DNA of 13,893 bases from Deltaproteobacteria bacterium (GCA_030631875.1 DAOVKH010000018.1:1-13893), one strand, 5' to 3'. Shown: positions 1 through 6,840, numbered from the stretch's first letter. Made by a program: numbers and translations. The notes: generated from the sequence alone by a model not told the origin.

Positions 1-1
1 C

Positions 2-652
2 GAGTACGTTGAGAGGTCTACGGAGCTGACCCATCGCTGGGCAATACGTTCTAAGGAAGCTCATAAGTCCCTCTGTAATAACGGGGCCCAATCGCTCTTC
101 GGCATAGTCCAGGGCGGTATGCACGAAGATCTTCGGAGAATCAGCGCCGAGGGGTTGGTCGATGTAGGCTTTGACGGCTATGCTATAGGAGGCTTGAGCG
201 TCGGTGAGGATAAAGATATCATGAAGCCGATGATAGAGGCGACCGTCAAGCACCTCCCGAAGGATAGCGTCAGGTATCTGATGGGGGTCGGTATGCCCGA
301 AGATATAGTCGAAGCCGTGGAGCGCGGGGTAGATATATTCGACTGCGTCCTGCCTACACGCATGGCACGCAATGGAACGTTCTTTACAAGCCGAGGGAAA
401 TTGGTTATAAAGAATAGTCAATACGAGCGCGACCCAATGCCCGTAGATGAGAGTTGCGGATGCTACACATGCTCGAATTATTCGAGGGCATACTTAAGGC
501 ATCTCTTTAAGGCAGGCGAGATACTCGCCTCAAGGCTCTCGACGATACATAACCTCTATTACTATGAAACGCTCATGGCCGATATGCGCGCGGCCGTAGA
601 TGCGGGCGAATTTAAAAAGTTTAAAGAAGAATTTTATTCAAAACAGAGTTAG
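2..652 (+). CDS. tgt: Queuine tRNA-ribosyltransferase (TGT), 5'-truncated by the window edge
   Basis: Exchanges guanine-34 for the queuosine precursor (preQ1 in bacteria) in tRNAs with GUN anticodons; cytosolic TIM-barrel enzyme. The frame is open from base 2 with no start codon, and 216 residues are present of a family length near 375, so the N-terminal third with the general-base Asp is outside the window. Visible family marks are FGIVQGG, the substrate loop GGLSVGE, the nucleophile region IFDCVLPTR, and the zinc site CGCYTC with the fourth ligand His in STIHN. An internal ATG at 119 lies inside the conserved QGGMHEDLR segment and is not the true start. It ends with TAG, 36 bases before yajC, in the common tgt-yajC-secDF order. 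Identification is firm. Confidence 0.97.
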   Translation, partial: EYVERSTELTHRWAIRSKEAHKSLCNNGAQSLFGIVQGGMHEDLRRISAEGLVDVGFDGYAIGGLSVGEDKDIMKPMIEATVKHLPKDSVRYLMGVGMPEDIVEAVERGVDIFDCVLPTRMARNGTFFTSRGKLVIKNSQYERDPMPVDESCGCYTCSNYSRAYLRHLFKAGEILASRLSTIHNLYYYETLMADMRAAVDAGEFKKFKEEFYSKQS

Positions 653-672
653 AGTTCTATAACAAAAAAAAG

Positions 673-680
673 AAGGAGGT
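673..680 (+). promoter_or_regulatory. Strong Shine-Dalgarno site for yajC
   Basis: AAGGAGGT lies eight bases before the GTG at 689. It is nearly a perfect anti-SD complement and fixes the GTG as the yajC start. Confidence 0.85.
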
Positions 681-688
681 AGTCGATA

Positions 689-1021
689 GTGATAAGTTTA
701 TTCTTTCCGGTAGCTGTGGCTTACGCCGAAGGCGGAGCGGCCGCAGGCAATCAGAGTGCCGGCATATTGGGCTTCGCGCCCTTTATTGCCATCATATTCA
801 TATTTTATTTTTTGCTGATACGTCCTCAGCAGAAGTCCGCCAAGAAGCATCAGGAGCTTCTCCAGAAGCTCGAAAAGGGGGACAACGTAATAACCAGAGG
901 CGGTCTGCACGGACGCATAGTGAACGTCAAGGAAGATATCATTACGGTGGAGATAGCCGATAATGTAAGGGTTAAGGTTGAGCGGAGCTCTATTGGTGCG
1001 CGTAAGGCCGAAGGCTCTTAG
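689..1021 (+). CDS. yajC: Sec translocon accessory subunit YajC
   Basis: Small inner-membrane protein that associates with SecDF and SecYEG during protein export. It is 110 residues, the usual length. It has a short N-terminal segment, one strong transmembrane helix at about residues 27-45, the family signature RPQQK just after it (45-49), then a soluble cytoplasmic domain with the typical GDNVITRGGLHGRI segment. The start is GTG, supported by the AAGGAGGT site upstream. It follows tgt in the expected order, but secD does not follow directly: about 1.16 kb of repeats and a minus-strand locus intervene. The repeat at 1025 begins only four bases after the TAG stop. Confidence 0.96.
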   Translation: MISLFFPVAVAYAEGGAAAGNQSAGILGFAPFIAIIFIFYFLLIRPQQKSAKKHQELLQKLEKGDNVITRGGLHGRIVNVKEDIITVEIADNVRVKVERSSIGARKAEGS

Positions 1022-1024
1022 CGT

Positions 1025-1161
1025 TTGTGGCTTCGATAATTGCGTCTTGATAAAAGCTCATATGCTTTGTTGTACAAAATATTTGTTCGCTCGACGTACC
1101 TTTAGTACGACTCGCTCTCAATATTTCGTACGCCTCGCCTATGAGCTTTTCTCTTTGCCGC
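1025..1161 (+). repeat. Intergenic imperfect-palindrome repeat, copy 1
   Basis: Begins TTGTGGCTTCGATAA and ends CTTTTCTCTTTGCCGC, and shares these ends with copies at 4683 and 4808. Most of it folds on itself. AAAAGCTCATA (1052-1062) pairs with TATGAGCTTTT (1140-1150), AAATATT (1077-1083) with AATATTT (1120-1126), and CGTAC (1095-1099) with GTACG (1105-1109), all centred near 1101. It starts four bases after the yajC stop, so it could act as a transcript end or mRNA stabiliser. It resembles REP- or MITE-type elements. It carries no coding sequence, and the family name is unknown to me. Confidence 0.8.
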
Positions 1162-1165
1162 ATAT

Positions 1166-1218
1166 AGCTAAACCGTTCGCCCTGAGCCTGCCGAAGGGTT
1201 GATCGGACGGTCTTAGCT
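1166..1218 (+). repeat. Second palindromic repeat with the common TTCGCCCTGAGCCTG..CGAAGGG core
   Basis: The outer arms AGCTAAACCGTTCG (1166-1179) and CGGACGGTCTTAGCT (1204-1218) are inverted copies with one unpaired base and one mismatch. Between them lies TTCGCCCTGAGCCTG followed by CCGAAGGG. From memory, this core is a widely scattered repeat in environmental bacteria and gives spurious peptides ending in ALSLSKG; here the + strand would read ALSLPKG. It is taken as a non-coding repeat. Confidence 0.65.
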
Positions 1219-1260
1219 TGTTTTGAGACGCGATGCTCAAAAGTGGTACGAAGGTTAAAA

Positions 1261-1758
1261 TTAAGTGTTGGGGTTTGTTTTATATATTGTTTTGGCGTTG
1301 GAGAGTAAATTTTTAGTTATTGATATATTCCAAGCACTCATGGTTTTATGCCATCGCTTATAATCTAAAAACTGTGACCATGTTAATTCAATGATGCTAT
1401 TTAATCCATAGGTGTCGTTAAGAAGTACAATTATTAGGTGTTCGAATTTTTGCGTTTCGGTCTTTTTTGACTCTGGTGGGTTGAGTCCATGGAATACACC
1501 TGTAAGTTTTGTAGTAGTAGATTTTATACTGTATCGTTCACCCTGTCGGCTTGTTGCGTCGATGTTTTGTGTTCCTGCTTGGGCGGCTTGTAGATTTGGC
1601 AAGCCAGGTGTGTTGTTATATTTTTCAATTGCGTAATACTCTCCAAGGTCGCCAACTAGATTCTTTGTTCTGATAACACCTCGTTGTTTTAGCAGAGTAA
1701 GAATATTTGAATAATTTTCAAGCAAGTCTGAGTTGCTTAGTTTTTCTAAGTGCTTCAT
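1261..1758 (-). CDS. Putative PD-(D/E)XK-type nuclease-like protein, probably horizontally acquired
   Basis: 165 residues with no confident named family. It resembles small restriction-endonuclease-like or DUF6998-type proteins. An N-terminal helical region is followed by GDLGEYYAIEKY (E40), QNIDATSRQGERYSIKST (D67, K79), then a hydrophobic strand in FEHLIIVLLND and ELTWSQF. The E...D...xIK order fits a PD-(D/E)XK core, although the usual acidic residue before xK is Ser77. The start is the ATG at 1758, preceded by GGGGAG about five bases upstream. An in-frame ATG at 1800 would overlap the upstream microprotein and has no comparable site. Lysine is mostly AAA, and isoleucine is split among ATA, ATT and ATC. 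The neighbouring genes differ, which suggests transfer. A role in DNA cleavage or defence is inference only. Confidence 0.75.
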   Translation of the reverse strand: MKHLEKLSNSDLLENYSNILTLLKQRGVIRTKNLVGDLGEYYAIEKYNNTPGLPNLQAAQAGTQNIDATSRQGERYSIKSTTTKLTGVFHGLNPPESKKTETQKFEHLIIVLLNDTYGLNSIIELTWSQFLDYKRWHKTMSAWNISITKNLLSNAKTIYKTNPNT

Positions 1759-1769
1759 TTTAGCTCCCC

Positions 1770-1850
1770 CTATTCCTTCGCCGCACGGCACAGAAGGCAT
1801 CCGTCGGTCAGGTTGGTTATTTCGCCGCTACATTTAGAACAATTGACCAT
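1770..1850 (-). CDS. Predicted 26-residue zinc-ribbon-like microprotein
   Basis: ATG at 1850 to TAG at 1772-1770. It contains NCSKC and GCLLC, that is two CxxC pairs 10 residues apart, the minimal pattern of a zinc knuckle or ribbon. Eleven bases separate its stop from the ATG of the nuclease-like gene, whose ribosome site begins right after this stop, so the two look translationally linked. A sigma-70-like promoter lies about 60-90 bases upstream. The frame stays open back to about 1949, with TTG codons at 1946 and 1940. Those lie at or upstream of the promoter -35, so the ATG is preferred. A clear Shine-Dalgarno is absent; AAAGGT is rather far at about 13 bases. Function unknown: metal-binding partner, regulator or leader peptide are possible. 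Confidence 0.5.
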   Translation of the reverse strand: MVNCSKCSGEITNLTDGCLLCRAAKE

Positions 1851-1911
1851 AATAAATAAAACCGTTACCTTTGAGTTTATGGCAAAAGCGTGTAGTTCTA
1901 AAAGTTCCTGT

Positions 1912-1940
1912 ATTTTATATGATAGTAAGTGTGTGGTCAA
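1912..1940 (-). promoter_or_regulatory. Sigma-70-type promoter for the minus-strand microprotein/nuclease locus
   Basis: On the minus strand TTGACC (1940-1935) and TAAAAT (1917-1912) are exactly 17 bases apart, each matching five of six consensus bases. The expected start near 1905 leaves a leader of about 55 bases before the ATG at 1850. This makes the locus an independent transcription unit opposed to the sec genes. Confidence 0.65.
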
Positions 1941-2181
1941 TATCAAAATTTAGTCTAAGACTCTAAGGAAACCCTACTGTTTCGTCATAATCAGTATATT
2001 GCAAGTCTTGACACGGTGTTTTTCTTACATACGCCTTTACAAAGCCGAATACCTCTTGACTGTGCTTCGATAAATGGGTTATTGTATGAAGCTGATTCTG
2101 TATAAAAGCTCGTTGAGTTTATAGTAATGCCTATGATAGCGGTAGGTTAAATATAAAAATATCTACGAAAGCAGTCTTTAA
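1941..2181. other. AT-rich gene-free stretch before secD
   Basis: No coding sequence is recognised here (gene-free from 1851 when the microprotein leader is included). It holds a short palindrome AGTCT-A-AGACT (1952-1962), an isolated TTGACA at 2008 without a good -10, and a weak candidate pair TTGACT (2056-2061) and TATTGT (2080-2085), 18 bases apart, that could serve secD. CTTCGATAA (2065-2073) and ATAAAAGCTC (2102-2111) occur in the same order as in repeat copy 1, so this may be a decayed fragment of that repeat. Confidence 0.4.
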
Positions 2182-3771
2182 ATGAAGAGTATCTTATCGA
2201 GGGTTCTTTTGCTTGGCGGTTTTACGCTCGTCGCCTTGGTCTTATTTCTGCCCTCAACACCTATATCAAAGAAACTGCCGTCGTTCTGGGTAGATAATAT
2301 TCCAAAGATAGTCCTTGGCCTCGACCTTCAGGGTGGTATGCACCTTGTCTTGGATGTCGATAGGGATAAGGCCGTCGAGAACTTCGTAGGACGCCTCTCG
2401 GATTCCGTCGAAGGCTCTCTTAAGGATGGCGGAGCACCATTTATAAGTGTCAGGACGCGCGGGACGGATATCACAGTTAAGTACTTAAGTCCCGGTGCCG
2501 TGGATTCAATAAAGCAGATTGTAAGTGAAAACTTTTCAAATGTTCTTACGTCAGGCGTAGTAGACGACAAGGCCGTTGTATTCACATTGACCGAGGCCGA
2601 AGCTGTCCGTATAAGAGACTGGGCAACGACTCAGGTACTTGAGACGATACGCAACAGGATAGACAAGTTTGGCGTATCGGAGCCGCTAATCCAACGTCAG
2701 GGAGAGCGTGAGATTGTCATACAGCTCCCGGGCCTTAAAGATACCAAGCGCGCGATAGACCTGATAGGAAAGAAGGCTGTTCTGGAGTTTAGGCTCTTAG
2801 ACGATTCAGGAGCCGACCCGTACGAGGCAGAACGCATAGGCGCGCCTTACGGCACAGAGCTTCTCTACCAGAGCGAGACCGACCCTTCAACGGGCATCGT
2901 TACCCAAACACCCTATATAGTTAAGAACGATATCATCATAACGGGAGACCTCATAAGTGATGCGCGCATGGCATTTGACGCACGCTTCAATGAGCCTTAC
3001 GTCTCAATATCATTGGACTCGACAGGGGCACGCATATTCGAGCGTGTAACAGGTAAGAACGTCGGTAAGAGGATAGCCATCATACTCGACGGTAACGTCT
3101 ACTCGGCACCGGTCATAAACGAACGCATACCGAGCGGTCAGGTGCAGATATCCGGAAACTTCTCATATGAAGAAGCCACGGATTTAGCCATCATACTCAG
3201 AGCCGGAGCACTTCCCGCGCCGGTTGAGATAATACAGAATGTAACGGTCGGCCCTACGCTCGGACGAGATTCGATCGAAGCCGGCATTAAGGCCATAGTC
3301 TTTGGCGGCATACTCGTGTTGGTCTTCATGCTCATATATTACAAGGCCTCGGGCATCATAGCCAACTTCGCCATAACGCTTAATATCATAATGCTCTTGG
3401 GTGCGATGGCGTGGTTTAACGCGACACTTACCTTACCGGGTATAGCCGGAATACTCCTTACCATAGGTATGGGAGTCGACTCGAACGTCCTGATATTCGA
3501 GCGCATAAAAGAAGAACTTAAGGCCGGGCGCACTCCGAGGAGTGCCGTTAACTCCGGCTACAATAGAGCCTTATGGACCATCATCGATGCCCACGTTACT
3601 ACACTCATAACGGCACTCGTATTGTTCCAATTCGGAAGTGGCCCGATAAAGGGCTTTGCCGTATCACTCAGTCTCGGTATCATGACGAACCTCTTTACGG
3701 CACTCGTAGGAACGAAGCTCGCATTCGACATACAGAACGATAAGCTTAAGGTAGGAAGGCTCAGCATCTAA
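2182..3771 (+). CDS. secD: Protein translocase subunit SecD
   Basis: RND-superfamily membrane protein that with SecF uses the proton-motive force to pull exported proteins from SecYEG. It is 529 residues, normal for a separate SecD. It has TM1 at about residues 7-24, the signature LGLDLQGGMHLVLDV (46-59), a long periplasmic region to about 365, and a five-helix membrane block at about 370-515. That block contains GIAGILLTIGMGVDSNVLIFERIKEE, with the conserved Asp at 433 and FERI at 439-442. The ATG at 2182 is chosen because TM1 follows at once; the ribosome site is weak. Its TAA overlaps the secF ATG (TAATG), which indicates coupled translation. Because yajC is separated by 1.16 kb, secD may rely on its own promoter. 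Confidence 0.97.
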   Translation: MKSILSRVLLLGGFTLVALVLFLPSTPISKKLPSFWVDNIPKIVLGLDLQGGMHLVLDVDRDKAVENFVGRLSDSVEGSLKDGGAPFISVRTRGTDITVKYLSPGAVDSIKQIVSENFSNVLTSGVVDDKAVVFTLTEAEAVRIRDWATTQVLETIRNRIDKFGVSEPLIQRQGEREIVIQLPGLKDTKRAIDLIGKKAVLEFRLLDDSGADPYEAERIGAPYGTELLYQSETDPSTGIVTQTPYIVKNDIIITGDLISDARMAFDARFNEPYVSISLDSTGARIFERVTGKNVGKRIAIILDGNVYSAPVINERIPSGQVQISGNFSYEEATDLAIILRAGALPAPVEIIQNVTVGPTLGRDSIEAGIKAIVFGGILVLVFMLIYYKASGIIANFAITLNIIMLLGAMAWFNATLTLPGIAGILLTIGMGVDSNVLIFERIKEELKAGRTPRSAVNSGYNRALWTIIDAHVTTLITALVLFQFGSGPIKGFAVSLSLGIMTNLFTALVGTKLAFDIQNDKLKVGRLSI

Positions 3772-4682
3772 TGGACTTTATCGGAGATACAAAGATAGAC
3801 TTTATGGGCAGACGCAAGTCTGCCATGGTCATATCTATAATCTTGGCACTCATAGGGCTCTACGCGGTCGTATCGATACCGCTTGGCAGGGCGAACCTCG
3901 GCACGGACTTCGAAGGCGGCGTTACCGTACAGTATCGCTTTGAAAAACCCTATGACATAGAAGTAATACGCGAAGGCTTGAAGGCAGGCGGCCTCGTAGA
4001 AGCCGACCTTCAGGAAATATCCGATAACAGCAATAAGCTCCTCGTGCGTGTCAAGCGTGTAGAGAAGATTAAAGGTCTCACCGATTCCATAAGCCTTGCC
4101 ATAACGACGGCTCTACCCGCGAACCCCTTTACCATAGACCGTACGACCGAGGTAGGTCCGACCGTCGGTAAGAAGCTCCAAAAGGATGCGCTATGGGCGA
4201 TATTCATATCCCTTATAGGCATACTCATATACGTTGCTTGGCGATTTGAATTCCGTTTCGGTGTTGCAGCCGTCATTGCGACCTTCCACGATGTATTGGC
4301 CGTACTCGGCATCATCTTTATAGTAGACAAGGAGATAAACCTCCTCATAGTTACAGCCCTCTTGACGATTGCAGGATACTCCCTTACAGATACGGTCGTA
4401 GTATTCGACAGGATAAGAGAAAATATCAGGAAACGCTCAGGCGAAGAGTTTATTCCTCTCGTAAACAGGAGCATAAACGAAGTCCTTAGAAGAACCATAG
4501 TCACATCCGGTACGACACTTCTGGTCTTGATAGCGCTCCTTACTCGTGGCGGAGAGGTAATATCCGACTTTGCCTTTACGCTCTGCCTGGGTGTGATGAT
4601 CGGTACTTACTCTTCGGTATTTGTCGCAAGCCCGTTACTCTTGCTTTGGAAGAAGCGTGGGAAGCTCATCGATAGCGATTAG
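3771..4682 (+). CDS. secF: Protein translocase subunit SecF
   Basis: Partner of SecD in the inner-membrane export motor. It is 303 residues, the usual length. It shows TM1 at about 17-36, the family marker NLGTDFEGGVTVQYRF (42-57), a short periplasmic domain, TVGKKL (131-136), and then five helices. These include AGYSLTDTVVVFDRIRENIR (201-220), with Asp207 and Asp213 of the conserved membrane motif. The start overlaps the secD stop by one base. A repeat element begins directly after the TAG and may mark the end of the transcript. Confidence 0.97.
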   Translation: MDFIGDTKIDFMGRRKSAMVISIILALIGLYAVVSIPLGRANLGTDFEGGVTVQYRFEKPYDIEVIREGLKAGGLVEADLQEISDNSNKLLVRVKRVEKIKGLTDSISLAITTALPANPFTIDRTTEVGPTVGKKLQKDALWAIFISLIGILIYVAWRFEFRFGVAAVIATFHDVLAVLGIIFIVDKEINLLIVTALLTIAGYSLTDTVVVFDRIRENIRKRSGEEFIPLVNRSINEVLRRTIVTSGTTLLVLIALLTRGGEVISDFAFTLCLGVMIGTYSSVFVASPLLLLWKKRGKLIDSD

Positions 4683-4807
4683 TTGTGGCTCGATAAACGC
4701 CCGTCTGCTGTGTTACGCTTCAAGATTCGTCACTCAACGTACTTAAAAGTACGCCTCACTCCAAATCTCTTGCGTGCCTTGCATACGAACTTTTCTCTTT
4801 GCCACGA
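4683..4807 (+). repeat. Intergenic imperfect-palindrome repeat, copy 2
   Basis: Starts in the base after the secF stop with TTGTGGCTCGATAAACG and ends CTTTTCTCTTTGCCAC, so the ends GTGGC...GCCAC are inverted. The centre is CGTACTT-AA-AAGTACG (4738-4753), a perfect 7-bp stem, and CAAGATT (4721-4727) partly matches AAATCTCTTG on the other side. Its first 38 bases match copy 3 with only one inserted T between them. The placement suggests a terminator or mRNA-end role, but there is no T-run. Confidence 0.82.
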
Positions 4808-4952
4808 GTTGTGGCTTCGATAAACGCCCGTCTGCTGTGTTACGCTCGTCGTAAAATCATTCGACGTACCTAAAAATACGTCTCACTCCACTCTCTAAAA
4901 CCCTCATTAACTATGCCCCGCGTCTACCCGTTTGGCTATAAGTTTCCTTGCC
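4808..4952 (+). repeat. Intergenic imperfect-palindrome repeat, copy 3 (tandem with copy 2)
   Basis: Begins GTTGTGGCTTCGATAAACG directly after copy 2. It carries CGACGTACCTAAAAATACG at the centre (4862-4880). Its right end is more diverged and closes with AAGTTTCCTTGCC, comparable to ACTTTTCTCTTTGCCAC of copy 2. Its last bases supply the TTG of the recJ promoter -35. Confidence 0.75.
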
Positions 4953-4976
4953 GTCTGCCCTTTTTATTGGTATAAT
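4948..4976 (+). promoter_or_regulatory. Sigma-70-type promoter for recJ and the downstream gene run
   Basis: TTGCCG (4948-4953) and a perfect TATAAT (4971-4976) are separated by exactly 17 bases. A start near 4983 would give a leader of about 40 bases. It is the best promoter seen on the + strand and probably drives the long codirectional run that begins with recJ. Confidence 0.75.
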
Positions 4977-5023
4977 TATAAAAATTTGCCCTATACAATC
5001 TTAATTGAGGGTAGGGGTAGGTT

Positions 5024-6811
5024 TTGAGAAAGGCCGGTTATATACGCAGAATGCAGAAAGAATGGAACTTTACTCCTATAGATAGTGAACTTCGAGCTAA
5101 ACTCGTGAAGGGATTGAATATACTTCCCGTAACGGCACAGCTTTTGATAAATCGGGGTCTTGTCGATATAGACAAGGCCCTTTCTTTTTTGTCTCCAAAG
5201 CTTGAAGACCTTCACGATCCTTTTTTAATGAAGGATATGGACAAGGCCGTAGAGAGGTTATCAACGGCCATAATGGATGGCGAGACCATCGCCATCTACG
5301 GCGACTATGACGTAGACGGTACGACCTCTACGGCATTGCTTTGTCTATTCCTGGAAGAGGTCGGGGCGGCTCATATCATTCCATACATACCTGAGAGGAT
5401 GAGTGAGGGCTACGGCCTTAATAAGACCGCCATGGAAACACTTGCAGGTAAGGGGGTTAGCCTCATAGTGACCGTCGATTGCGGCAGTTCCAATGGTGCT
5501 GAGGTTGCGCGCGCAAAAGAACTTGGCATGGACGTCATAGTAACTGACCACCACGAGGTCGGCACAGATAAGCCCCTGCCGCACGCATTTTTAAATCCTC
5601 GCCAAAGTGATTGCGGATATCCATTTAAGGGTTTGGCCGGCGTTGGTGTTGCCTTTAAGCTCGTAATGGCATTGAGGGCGCACCTCAGGGACGACGGTCA
5701 CTTCATAGACGACGTGCCGAATATAAAGAAGTACCTTGACATAGTCGCCATAGGGACCGTCGCCGATATGGTTCCGCTCGTAGATGAGAATAGGGTCTTG
5801 GCAGGCTTTGGCTTGAAGGTCTTATCCGCTACGATCCGTATCGGACTCAAGGCTCTTATGGAGATAACCCTGCAGAGTGGGTGGAGCGGCGGCGTTACCT
5901 CAGACAACATCGCCTTTCAGATAGCTCCGAGGATAAATGCCGCAGGGCGTGTCGAGAGGGCAGATACGGCACTTAAGCTCATTACTACGACCGATACTAA
6001 GGAGGCTCGCGAATTAGCACTCCGCCTCGATATGGAGAACTCTTCACGTCAGGTCATAGAGCGTAAGATATTGGAAGAAGCCCTGGCCATGGTCGAAGAG
6101 AGGCTCAAAGACGGCGTATATGAAAAGAAGGTGATAGTACTCTCGGCAAAGGGGTGGCACTCGGGGGTAATAGGTATCGTCGCCTCAAGGCTCGTCGAGA
6201 GGTATGCAAGGCCTACGCTACTTATAGCAATCGACGCCGATGGTGTCGGTAAGGGTTCTGCCAGAAGTGTAAGAGGAGTGGATATACTTACGGGCATAGC
6301 CGCGGCCTCTGAGCACCTTGTAAGGTTTGGCGGACATAAGGCGGCCGCAGGGCTTACAGTAGACGAAGCTGAGGTCGAGGCATTTAAGTCCGATTATATA
6401 GAGTACATGGAGCGTAACGTATCGGACGAAGACTTGATTCCAAAGATTAATATTGAGTGTGAAGTATCATTTGATGAATTGCAGATGGATATGATCTTAG
6501 AGCTTGAGAAGCTCGCTCCCTTTGGCATGGGTAATGCCAAGCCGATGCTTGCCGTAAGCGACGCTGAGGTTATGAGCACGAAGGTTGTCGCGAAGAAGCA
6601 CCTGCGCCTGACACTCGGTAAGGGAGGCGTGGTTAAGGATGCCATAGCATTCGGTAAGAGTGATATGCACCCGTTATCGGGCAAAGGCTTTATAGTGGCC
6701 TTTTCGCCGTACTTAGATCGGTGGAACGGGAGAGAGAAGGTAGGGATAAGGGTTAAAGAGATAAAGGCGTTAAGTGAAGATCTGAAAGGGCAGGTATCTG
6801 TCAAGATCTAA
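5024..6811 (+). CDS. recJ: Single-stranded-DNA-specific 5'-3' exonuclease RecJ
   Basis: DHH-family nuclease that degrades 5' single-stranded ends in recombination and mismatch repair, using Mn2+ or Mg2+. It is 595 residues, the usual size. It carries motif I IYGDYDVDGTTSTALL (Asp94/96/98), motif II VTVDCGSS (Asp152), motif III VIVTDHHEV (DHH 175-177), IGTVADMVP (Asp248), the DHHA1 glycine motif RFGGHKAAAGL (435-444), and the C-terminal OB-region start LAPFGMGNAKP (497-507). The TTG at 5024 is chosen because AGGGGTAGG lies just before it. The ATG at 5051 would remove nine residues and also gives a plausible N-terminus, but has no ribosome site at normal distance. A terminator-like hairpin sits at codons 44-56. 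Confidence 0.96.
   Translation: MRKAGYIRRMQKEWNFTPIDSELRAKLVKGLNILPVTAQLLINRGLVDIDKALSFLSPKLEDLHDPFLMKDMDKAVERLSTAIMDGETIAIYGDYDVDGTTSTALLCLFLEEVGAAHIIPYIPERMSEGYGLNKTAMETLAGKGVSLIVTVDCGSSNGAEVARAKELGMDVIVTDHHEVGTDKPLPHAFLNPRQSDCGYPFKGLAGVGVAFKLVMALRAHLRDDGHFIDDVPNIKKYLDIVAIGTVADMVPLVDENRVLAGFGLKVLSATIRIGLKALMEITLQSGWSGGVTSDNIAFQIAPRINAAGRVERADTALKLITTTDTKEARELALRLDMENSSRQVIERKILEEALAMVEERLKDGVYEKKVIVLSAKGWHSGVIGIVASRLVERYARPTLLIAIDADGVGKGSARSVRGVDILTGIAAASEHLVRFGGHKAAAGLTVDEAEVEAFKSDYIEYMERNVSDEDLIPKINIECEVSFDELQMDMILELEKLAPFGMGNAKPMLAVSDAEVMSTKVVAKKHLRLTLGKGGVVKDAIAFGKSDMHPLSGKGFIVAFSPYLDRWNGREKVGIRVKEIKALSEDLKGQVSVKI
5155..5190 (+). terminator. Intrinsic-terminator-like hairpin plus T-run inside recJ
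   Basis: GGGTCTTGTC (5155-5164) pairs with GACAAGGCCC (5171-5180) over ten base pairs with one G-T wobble. The loop is GATATA, and TTTCTTTTTT follows directly. It is about 130 bases into recJ and about 200 from the predicted transcript start. It has all the parts of a factor-independent terminator, but lies in coding sequence (NRGLVDIDKALSFLS), so it could be chance or an attenuator. Confidence 0.45.
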
Positions 6812-6840
6812 GTTAGGCAACATCTAAGCGAGGAGAGTAA

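Noticed and set aside
978..1202. 74-codon + strand ORF ending in ALSLPKG
   Set aside because: It overlaps the yajC end and runs through two palindromic repeats. The ALSLxKG ending is a known spurious translation of a dispersed repeat.
1221..1242. TTTTGAG/CTCAAAA stem as terminator of the nuclease-like gene
   Set aside because: The stem is only 7 bp and AT-rich, with no T-run on the minus strand after it.
1759..1800. Upstream ATG extension of the nuclease-like gene
   Set aside because: It overlaps the double-CxxC microprotein and has no better ribosome site than the ATG at 1758, which is preceded by GGGGAG.
1412..1953. Two + strand ORFs opposite the nuclease locus
   Set aside because: They mirror the minus-strand genes, show no recognisable domain and lack ribosome sites; the promoter evidence is on the minus strand.
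2008..2036. Perfect TTGACA upstream of secD as a promoter
   Set aside because: The bases 16-18 downstream give no acceptable -10 box.
4010..4504. 164-codon minus-strand ORF inside secF
   Set aside because: It is an antisense shadow of clear SecF coding sequence and has no recognisable domain.
4683..4952. CRISPR array or tandem-repeat array
   Set aside because: There are only two adjacent copies, each an imperfect palindrome over 120 bases long, without spacer-like regular units or cas genes.
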